Assembly (NCBI GenBank): GCA_038133845.1
Contig: JAYPUA010000076.1
Span: forward strand, 1-11,629
DNA length: 11,629 nucleotides
Source: JAYPUA01 sp038133845
Lineage (GTDB): Bacteria; SAR324; NAC60-12
Direction: 5' to 3'
The number at the start of each line of letters is the position of its first letter. Position 1 is the stretch's first letter. A program made the translations under genes and the position numbers. The notes below the pieces were generated by a model that saw only the letters and a list, made by a program, of their open reading frames with translations, ran no database searches and was not told the DNA's origin. Of the stretch, positions 6,564 to 11,629 are shown one piece after another.

Positions 6564-7217
6564 TCACTCTTTCACTCGTAGCTGCACCTCGTTTTTGCGG
6601 AGGAAGGGCAGTGTCCAAGGGGGATCGTACCTGGCGGTGCGGACTTGACCTGTGACCAAGACTTCCTGTTTGGCTACCCATTGTCGCAGCTCCTGTTCTC
6701 GCTCCCCCAGTTTCTCGGAATCCAGCAATCCGCTGAACTGCAATACGGCCACTTTCTCAGCAGGGACCTTGCGCAAGCGCACCCGCTGATCCTTCGGAAT
6801 CGGAACGGTCTCCATAGTCCACTTGGAAGGCAAGCTGAAAGCCATCCGCCATTGGTTGGGCTGCTCTCCCTGATCCATCTGTACTGGAGCCGTCATGGCG
6901 ATGCTTTCGCTGGGAGCTTCCGCTTTACCGGCCAGTTGCAGCGTGGAAGAGCGTGCCATGTTGTTGCCAAAGATATAATCCGCGAGAATCCGGAAACCTG
7001 CACTGGAAGTTCGGTCAAAATCATCCCCCTCCATCAAGACCTCTGCAACGAGATAAGGCTCGTACTCCCGAACTTCAAACTTTCCTTCCTGCATTCGCGT
7101 TTGAAAGGCAGGCTCTTCCCAGGTGCGAACCCCGATCAGGGAGCACGCCGACAAAATCAGGTTAAGCATCAGCACCCCTCCCAGAAGGCGTTGCTCAGGT
7201 TTCCAAAGCGGTCTCAT
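6564..7217 (-). CDS. SOUL haem-binding family lipoprotein
   Basis: This predicted envelope lipoprotein has a SOUL/HBP domain, a family named for haem-binding eukaryotic proteins; the bacterial role is not established. I chose the ATG at 7217 (217 residues), with GGGAAG upstream, because it leads straight into a lipoprotein signal peptide: basic start, hydrophobic stretch 11-23 and lipobox LSAC with Cys25. Ser at +2 suggests outer-membrane sorting. The frame continues to a GTG at 7289, which would add 24 non-signal residues. The SOUL domain spans about 34-216, with FEVREYEPYLVAEV (47-60), FRILADYIFGNN (75-86), SIAMTAPV (105-112), the WTMETVPIPKD stretch (133-143) and C-terminal ARYDPPWTLPFLRKNE (195-210). 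Length and motifs match bacterial SOUL lipoproteins. It lies 178 nt downstream of dctM on the same strand. No clear promoter is visible, so it may be transcribed alone or by read-through. Confidence 0.88.
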   Translation of the reverse strand: MRPLWKPEQRLLGGVLMLNLILSACSLIGVRTWEEPAFQTRMQEGKFEVREYEPYLVAEVLMEGDDFDRTSSAGFRILADYIFGNNMARSSTLQLAGKAEAPSESIAMTAPVQMDQGEQPNQWRMAFSLPSKWTMETVPIPKDQRVRLRKVPAEKVAVLQFSGLLDSEKLGEREQELRQWVAKQEVLVTGQVRTARYDPPWTLPFLRKNEVQLRVKE

Positions 7218-7395
7218 CGTCTTCCCATGCTCCAAGCCCTCTTGCTCATCAAATTTCAGGAGGGTCAAGCTTTGTCGCAACTTTCCCACGCTTCCAGCAA
7301 CTGTTCATCTTGAGAAGCTCCTGCCTCAATCTGGCCTCTGTGCACCGCAAGAATTCTCCATTTAAAGACGCTAGAGCTTAAAAGTGCAGAGAACC
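7218..7395. other. Spacer between dctM and the SOUL lipoprotein gene
   Basis: This 178-nt stretch separates two minus-strand genes. It should hold either the end of the TRAP transcript or the start of the SOUL transcript. On the minus strand I see neither a GC-rich hairpin followed by a T-run nor a convincing -35/-10 pair (TTGACC near 7264 has no matching -10). Read-through from dctM is therefore possible. Confidence 0.4.
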
Positions 7396-8802
7396 TCAGG
7401 GATAGAGCAGTTGGGGTAGCCACAGGACTACCTGCGGGACGTAGGTGATGATCAGGAGTGTGCCGATCAGAGGAATGAACCATGGCATCACCGCAGAGAC
7501 CGTTTGCTCAAAGGAGAGCCTGGAGATCCGGGCCATGATGTAAAGGACCATCCCAATGGGGGGGGTGAGGAGCCCAATCATCAGGTTCAGAACCATGACC
7601 AAGCCGAAGTGGATGGGGTCGATCCCAAGCCCTCCCAGGATCGGCACGAACACCGGGACCAAGATGGTGATCGCTGCGATCGTCTCCATGAAACATCCCA
7701 CAAACAGCAAAAAGACGTTCGCAAGGAGCAGGAACATCCAGGGCTCCGAGCTGATGGAGAGCACCCACTGGGCAATCTGCGCTGTCACCTGGGTGGTGGT
7801 GAGAACCCAACCAAAGATCGAGGCACTGGCAACGATGAACAAGACGGTTGCCGTGGTCTCGATCGTGTCCATCGAGATCTTGACCATCATTTTCCAGTTC
7901 AGGGAGCGATACCAGATCAACCCCAGGAACATCGCCCAGGCGACGGCAGCGACCGCGGCCTCTGTGGGAGTGAAAAGCCCGGAGGCCATTCCGCCAATCA
8001 GGATCACTGGGGTCAGCAAGGCCATGAAGGCATCCAGCTTGAGCAATTTGTCCAGCGCCATGACAGCCAACAACGGGAAACCAAACTTGACCATCCCGCC
8101 CAGAGACTCGTCCTTCCAGAGACGAAAGAGGACGAACGCAGCAACCAGAACGATCACCAGTTCAAAGGCGGCCTTGCCCATCTTCAGCCAGTTCAGCGCC
8201 GCGTCACTCCCGTAGTTTCGGGTGTAGGAGAAGTAGGTCACCATGACCATCATCAGCACCGTTAAAACCATCCCGGGAAGAAACCCTCCGGTGAACAGCT
8301 GTCCAATCGAGGCGTTGGCTTGCACGCCGTAGATGACAATCGGCAGAGAGGGAGGAATGATCGGGCCGATGGTGGAAGAGGCGGCCGTCACCCCAACTGC
8401 AAACTCTGCCGGATAGCCGTTGTCCTTCATCGCTTTGATCTCAATCGTCCCCAGCCCTCCAGCGTCTGCAACAGCAGTTCCGGACATTCCGGAGAACACC
8501 ACAGAGGCGACAATGTTCACATGCCCCAGCCCCCCCTTGAGCCAGCCGACCAGTGCCAGCGCAAAGTTGAAGATGCGGTTGGTGACTCCCGCAGAATTCA
8601 TCAGGTTGCCTGCGAGGATAAAGAACGGGACGGCAAGCAGAGGAAAGCTGTCCACTCCTCCCACCATGCGGTGCACCAGGGTGAGAGGAGGGATCATCCC
8701 GGAGAACCAGATGTAGAGCAAAGAAGCCAACCCCATTGCAATCGCGATGGGAATGCCTGCCGACATGGAGGCAACGAATGAGGTAAACAGTAGTGAGTTC
8801 AA
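7396..8802 (-). CDS. dctM: TRAP transporter large permease (DctM)
   Basis: This large membrane subunit of a tripartite ATP-independent periplasmic transporter moves the substrate using an ion gradient. At 468 residues it is longer than the usual 420-440. Family motifs are clear: LLAVPFFILAGNLMN (55-69), FSGMSGTAVADAGGLG (103-118), GPIIPPSLP (146-154) and LTPVILIGGMASGLFTPTEAA (263-283). The extra length lies at about 200-260, where two more hydrophobic stretches (214-228, 238-250) occur before the second half. The start is a TTG at 8802: AGGAGGG stands eight bases upstream, inside the end of dctQ, and the first residues give the normal DctM N-terminus. The next in-frame ATG, codon 13, would cut into it. 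dctQ ends 4 nt before, so the genes are translationally coupled. The substrate is presumably a sugar acid or other carboxylate, as judged from DctP and the dehydrogenase. Confidence 0.93.
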   Translation of the reverse strand: MNSLLFTSFVASMSAGIPIAIAMGLASLLYIWFSGMIPPLTLVHRMVGGVDSFPLLAVPFFILAGNLMNSAGVTNRIFNFALALVGWLKGGLGHVNIVASVVFSGMSGTAVADAGGLGTIEIKAMKDNGYPAEFAVGVTAASSTIGPIIPPSLPIVIYGVQANASIGQLFTGGFLPGMVLTVLMMVMVTYFSYTRNYGSDAALNWLKMGKAAFELVIVLVAAFVLFRLWKDESLGGMVKFGFPLLAVMALDKLLKLDAFMALLTPVILIGGMASGLFTPTEAAVAAVAWAMFLGLIWYRSLNWKMMVKISMDTIETTATVLFIVASASIFGWVLTTTQVTAQIAQWVLSISSEPWMFLLLANVFLLFVGCFMETIAAITILVPVFVPILGGLGIDPIHFGLVMVLNLMIGLLTPPIGMVLYIMARISRLSFEQTVSAVMPWFIPLIGTLLIITYVPQVVLWLPQLLYP

Positions 8803-8806
8803 ATTC

Positions 8807-9373
8807 TTAGCCCTCCTGCTCTCCGGGACGCTCTAAATTGCTCCAGCCCTGCGTCCAGTGCCGGTGAGCCACCTGCAAGGAGCGAAACGTCATCAGGACG
8901 AACCCTGCCGCAACAACTGCGTAGACGTAGCTCATGGGAAAATCAACAACCGTCATGTTGAGGTTGTGCATACGCGGGACGAGGGTGATGGCCAGCCAGG
9001 AGGCATAGCCCAAAAAAGCCACCCGGACCAGGTCCACAAAAGTGGAGAGGACCCGGCCTGCTGATGCTGGCAGGAATCGGTAAAGGAACTCAACCTGAAT
9101 GTGGGTGTTGCGCCGAACGCTCATTGAGGCTCCGACAAAGGTCACCACAATCAACAGATAGCGCGCGATCTCCTCCGTCCACCCTGCAGAGTCCGAGAGC
9201 ACGTAGCGGGTAAAAAACTGATAGAAGACCGTGAACGCAAGCAGCCAGAAGACGATGAAGGTGAACCAGTCCTCGAAGCGATATCCGGACAGGTCAATGG
9301 GGGCATCCGTTGTGTGAAAGCCCTCCTCCTGAGCCGCTGAGGCCTCTGCAGGATCCGGTGCTGCTTGCGTCAT
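8807..9373 (-). CDS. dctQ: TRAP transporter small permease (DctQ)
   Basis: This small membrane subunit of the TRAP transporter pairs with DctM and is needed for transport. At 188 residues it has four predicted membrane segments (about 36-55, 70-88, 110-132, 145-165). The DctQ signature reads through W65-TEEIARYLLI (66-75), G81 and the R-N-T-HIQVEFL stretch (88-97). The first 30 or so residues are acidic and Ala-rich and likely cytoplasmic, somewhat longer than usual. The ATG at 9373 has GAGGAG upstream in the 17-nt gap after dctP. The gene order dehydrogenase-dctP-dctQ-dctM and the short gaps indicate one operon. Confidence 0.92.
   Translation of the reverse strand: MTQAAPDPAEASAAQEEGFHTTDAPIDLSGYRFEDWFTFIVFWLLAFTVFYQFFTRYVLSDSAGWTEEIARYLLIVVTFVGASMSVRRNTHIQVEFLYRFLPASAGRVLSTFVDLVRVAFLGYASWLAITLVPRMHNLNMTVVDFPMSYVYAVVAAGFVLMTFRSLQVAHRHWTQGWSNLERPGEQEG
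8811..8817 (-). promoter_or_regulatory. Shine-Dalgarno site that decides the TTG start of dctM
   Basis: On the minus strand AGGAGGG lies within the last codons of dctQ, eight bases before the TTG at 8802. No ATG or GTG is suitably placed behind this site, so it supports TTG initiation. Confidence 0.65.
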
Positions 9374-9390
9374 GATCTCCTCGGTGAGGG

Positions 9391-10365
9391 TTACTTGATT
9401 GCCTGGATCTTGTCCCAGTCGGCCCGGGTGTAGCCCATCGACTCCAGGGGAACAGCGTTCAGGACCGCCTTTTGGAATCCTGAGCGGTCCACCGGCTCTA
9501 CGGTCAAGCCGCGGGAGCGGAAGACGTCCGCAAGCTTGGCCTCACGGTCCATGATCTCCTGACTCGCCTTGGCTGCAGCTTCGCGGGTGACCTCGACAAA
9601 GATCTGCTTCTCGGCACTGCTCAAGTTGTTCCAGACGTGTGGTGCGACCTGGGTGGCGACAGCATCCACAATGTGTCCCGTGAGCCGGATGTGCTTCTGT
9701 ACCTCATAGAACTTTTTGGCCTCAATGGTCGGCAGCGGATTCTCCTGCGCCTCGACCGTTCCATTCTGCAGCGCCAGATAGACCTCGGAGAAGGCGATCG
9801 GAGTCGGGTTTGCACCACAGGCCTTGGGCATCGCCATGTAAGCTGGGACGTCCGGAACCCGGATCTTCAGGTTCTTCATGCCGGCACAGTCAGAGAACGC
9901 CCGATTCGAGGTCGTGTGACGTGCCCCGTAGTAGGTCATTGCGGTGATGTGTACGCCGGTCTTCTTCTCATACAGGCTGGCCAGTTCCTGGAACGCATCG
10001 CTTCGAGACCAGGCGAGCAGGTGGTTCCCATCCCTGAAGGTGAAGGGATAGTATCCGACCCCAATCCGGGGAGTGCTCCGTGCCGCAAAGGAGAGTCCGG
10101 AGATGATCATGTCCACGGTTCCCAACTGCAGACCCTGGTTGATGTCCGTCTCCTTGCCAAGCGAGGAGGCCGGATACACCTGAATCTCGTACTTGCCGTT
10201 GGTGCGCTTGGAGATCTGCTCTCCGGCCCAAACCGACCAGGTGTGATAAGGCTCTGAGGTTTCGTAGACGTGCGCCCACTTCAGCTTCATCTGGGCCATC
10301 ACGGAAGGCGTCGCAATGCTCAGCAGGGCGATCGCAACAATTGAAGAAAGCATCCATCTTTTCAT
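9391..10365 (-). CDS. dctP: TRAP transporter periplasmic solute-binding protein (DctP family)
   Basis: This periplasmic receptor captures the substrate for the DctQM permease. I chose the ATG at 10365 (324 residues): GAGG stands just upstream, and it begins with a signal peptide (MKRWMLSSIVAIALLSIATP, then cleavage after residue 24 in SVMA-Q). ATGs at 10377 and 10401 in the same frame would only add a non-signal leader. Mature landmarks are LKWAHVYETSEPYH (28-41), YPASSLGKETD (64-74), YYGARHTTSNR (145-155), LKIRVPD (166-172) and the long helix AFSEVYLALQNGTVEAQENP (191-210). Arg169 corresponds to the conserved TRAP arginine that salt-bridges a ligand carboxylate, and Arg149 may also contact ligand, so the substrate is very likely a carboxylate. 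The dehydrogenase encoded 42 nt upstream suggests a sugar acid such as idonate or gluconate, which is inference. Confidence 0.93.
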   Translation of the reverse strand: MKRWMLSSIVAIALLSIATPSVMAQMKLKWAHVYETSEPYHTWSVWAGEQISKRTNGKYEIQVYPASSLGKETDINQGLQLGTVDMIISGLSFAARSTPRIGVGYYPFTFRDGNHLLAWSRSDAFQELASLYEKKTGVHITAMTYYGARHTTSNRAFSDCAGMKNLKIRVPDVPAYMAMPKACGANPTPIAFSEVYLALQNGTVEAQENPLPTIEAKKFYEVQKHIRLTGHIVDAVATQVAPHVWNNLSSAEKQIFVEVTREAAAKASQEIMDREAKLADVFRSRGLTVEPVDRSGFQKAVLNAVPLESMGYTRADWDKIQAIK

Positions 10366-10407
10366 AGGACCTCGCATTTCATGGTTGGGGGGAAAACTCA
10401 TCTCGCC

Positions 10408-11442
10408 TCAGGGCGACACGAGTTGAACCTTCATGGAGACTGTCTTGTCACGCGCCAGATGCAACGCCTGCACAGCATCCTTCAGAGAGAAACGACCGGA
10501 GATCACCGGCCGTACATCAATCCGGCGTGTTGCAATGCACTGCACTGCCAGATCGAAGACCTGATTGAACCGAAATGAACCCCGAAGTTCCAGCTCTCGA
10601 TTCATGATCAAATTGCCAAAGAGGTGAAACCCTTGAGCCGGGAGCGTGCCCACTTGCACAACAACACCTCCACGCCTCACCGACTCCACACAGGTTCCCA
10701 GAGCCGTGGGGACTCCTGACGCTTCAAACGCCACGTCAAAGTCTCCCTCAAGCCTTGCCGGAGCCCCGGAAGGCCCCTTTTCCATCATCACGGTCTCATC
10801 CGCGCCAACGCTCGTGGCCACCTCTAGCGGGCGAGCCACCACATCGGTCACCATCACTCTTGAGGCTCCTGCGTGCCGAGCCGCCAACACCAAAAGACAG
10901 CCGATCGTTCCTGCCCCGGTGATCAGCACCTTCCGGCCTACCAGAGTCCCCGCTCGCTGGACGGAGTGCAGGGCCACCGAGAGAGGTTCCGACATGGCGA
11001 TCTCCTCCAGAGAAGCCTCGTCCCTCACCGGAACACACTGGGCCTCCGGGACCAAAAAGAACTCCCGACACATTCCCTGCATGTGAGGAAAGACGCTCGC
11101 ACTTCCAAAAAAGAGCATGTTGCTGCACAGATTCTCCCGTCCGGAGATGCAGTATGAGCAGTTCCGGCAGGGCCTGGAGGGGTTGATTGCCAACCGATCT
11201 CCAGGAGCAACCCTCGTTACCCCCGTTCCCGTTCGCTCAACCACACCAGAGGCCTCGTGTCCCGGAACCAGCGGCTCCCGGATCACGTAAGGACCGATCT
11301 CTCCATGAAAGTAATAATGGATGTCCGAACCACAAATCCCGGCAGCTCCCAAGCGTACCAAGACCTCTCCATCACCTGGCTCAGGGATGCTGGTCTCTGC
11401 GAAACGCAGGTCTTCTGCGCCATGAATTCGGCACTCTAGCAC
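10408..11442 (-). CDS. Zinc-dependent alcohol dehydrogenase, L-idonate 5-dehydrogenase-like
   Basis: This cytoplasmic medium-chain dehydrogenase most resembles L-idonate 5-dehydrogenase (IdnD), which oxidises L-idonate to 5-keto-gluconate; related enzymes act on sorbitol, xylitol or threonine. At 344 residues it is complete. Catalytic zinc ligands are visible as C37 (GICGSD), H62/E63 (PGHEASG) and E152 (SEPLSV). The structural zinc site is C92, C95, C98 and C106. The Rossmann motif is GAGTIG (176-181), and Asp200 at the end of the second strand favours NAD over NADP. The stretches IHYYFHGEIG (41-50), INPSRPC (86-92) and FFGSASVFPHMQG (111-123) support the idonate branch. The start is a GTG at 11442 with GAGG seven bases upstream. 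It is the first gene of the minus-strand operon. The substrate is not proven, so no gene symbol is given. Confidence 0.87.
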   Translation of the reverse strand: MLECRIHGAEDLRFAETSIPEPGDGEVLVRLGAAGICGSDIHYYFHGEIGPYVIREPLVPGHEASGVVERTGTGVTRVAPGDRLAINPSRPCRNCSYCISGRENLCSNMLFFGSASVFPHMQGMCREFFLVPEAQCVPVRDEASLEEIAMSEPLSVALHSVQRAGTLVGRKVLITGAGTIGCLLVLAARHAGASRVMVTDVVARPLEVATSVGADETVMMEKGPSGAPARLEGDFDVAFEASGVPTALGTCVESVRRGGVVVQVGTLPAQGFHLFGNLIMNRELELRGSFRFNQVFDLAVQCIATRRIDVRPVISGRFSLKDAVQALHLARDKTVSMKVQLVSP

Positions 11443-11498
11443 GATCGTTCCTCTAGCTTGCCTAAGGTTTCTGGGGACAAAGCAATTTTTCTGGTCAT

Positions 11499-11527
11499 TT
11501 AATATATTAGAAAATTGTGAGTGTCAA
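11499..11527 (-). promoter_or_regulatory. Candidate sigma-70-type promoter of the dehydrogenase-TRAP operon
   Basis: On the minus strand a perfect -35 TTGACA (11522-11527) is followed after 17 bases by TATTAA (11499-11504), a 4/6 match to TATAAT in a very AT-rich stretch (TAATATATTA at 11500-11509). This places the transcript start near 11492, about 50 nt ahead of the GTG start. The region stands out from the GC-rich surroundings. It is predicted by eye only. Confidence 0.6.
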
Positions 11528-11530
11528 TTT
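11512..11530. promoter_or_regulatory. Inverted repeat overlapping the -35 box, candidate operator
   Basis: AAATTG (11512-11517) and CAATTT (11525-11530) form a perfect 6-bp inverted repeat with a 7-nt spacer. It covers the -35 hexamer of the putative promoter, where a repressor would block RNA polymerase. Sugar-acid catabolic operons are commonly controlled by GntR, LacI or IclR family repressors, but no regulator gene is visible in the window, so the protein that binds here is unknown. Confidence 0.45.
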
Positions 11531-11629
11531 GAAAACGACCTCGTTGGAGTCGAGGGGATCAAGCCCGAACAGTTGGCGTTGCGGGAAGCCTGCGGGCTGA
11601 TGAAGAGAGCGTTCAAACCTGAAAGCCCG
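11531..11629 (+). other. Right-edge stretch with an unassigned open frame
   Basis: Just past the AT-rich promoter the base composition returns to GC-rich, and one plus-strand frame stays open to the end of the window, reading VGVEGIKPEQLALREACGLM and then KRAFKPESP. In-frame ATG (11600) or TTG (11573, 11579) codons exist, but none has a good Shine-Dalgarno site, and the open frame runs back through the AT-rich region without a start. It could be the beginning of a divergent gene, a remnant of one, or chance. I do not recognise the sequence. Confidence 0.25.

Noticed and set aside
7218..7289. GTG start at 7289 for the SOUL protein
   Set aside because: The 24 added residues are polar and charged and would bury the lipoprotein signal. 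The ATG at 7217 fits the lipobox distance.
7504..8265. Plus-strand open frame opposite dctM, rich in His, Asp and Gln
   Set aside because: The skewed composition is typical of the antisense of a hydrophobic membrane protein, and DctM on the minus strand is unambiguous.
9637..10257. Plus-strand open frame opposite dctP
   Set aside because: It is antisense to a well-conserved TRAP binding protein and has no recognisable domain.
11562..11598. AGCCCG/CGGGCT pairing at the right edge as a terminator
   Set aside because: The loop is about 25 bases and no T-run follows on either strand.
1..11629. tRNA, rRNA, CRISPR array, insertion sequence or prophage genes
   Set aside because: I found no cloverleaf-like sequence, no regularly spaced direct repeats and no transposase or integrase motifs on either strand.

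Overview
The window is about 11.6 kb of compact, fairly GC-rich bacterial chromosome. It holds ten protein genes (one cut at the left edge) and no RNA genes, transposases or CRISPR arrays. The protein families (PreA-type dihydropyrimidine dehydrogenase, an NMT1/THI5-like ABC importer, a TRAP carboxylate transporter, a SOUL lipoprotein) point to a Gram-negative heterotroph, most likely a proteobacterium. I cannot place it more precisely from sequence alone.

Left half, plus strand (2-6327): one tightly packed operon for reductive pyrimidine breakdown and uptake. The order is preA (NAD-dependent dihydropyrimidine dehydrogenase, flavin/Fe-S subunit, 5' end outside the window), hydA (dihydropyrimidinase), an ABC ATPase, two permeases and an NMT1-like periplasmic binding protein. 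Gaps run from 43 nt to 0 nt, and the two permeases overlap by 14 nt. The likely flow is import of a pyrimidine or hydantoin-like compound, reduction to the 5,6-dihydro form by PreA with a partner PreT, then ring opening by HydA. PreT and a beta-ureidopropionase are not in the window and may lie upstream. A leader with two small hairpins precedes the binding-protein gene, and a strong hairpin follows it.

Middle (6328-7395): a convergent intergenic region with hairpins, then a minus-strand gene for a SOUL haem-binding-family lipoprotein.

Right half, minus strand (7396-11442, read right to left): a zinc-dependent L-idonate 5-dehydrogenase-like enzyme followed by TRAP transporter genes dctP, dctQ and dctM. 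This looks like uptake plus first oxidation of a sugar acid or polyol acid. A good sigma-70-like promoter with an overlapping inverted repeat (candidate operator) lies just upstream, in an AT-rich stretch at 11481-11530.

Nothing here is clearly a new system. The points most worth a second look are the roughly 125-residue membrane extension on the second ABC permease, the promoter/operator upstream of the dehydrogenase, the DctM with an extra hydrophobic segment, and the valine at the position of the mammalian catalytic cysteine in PreA.
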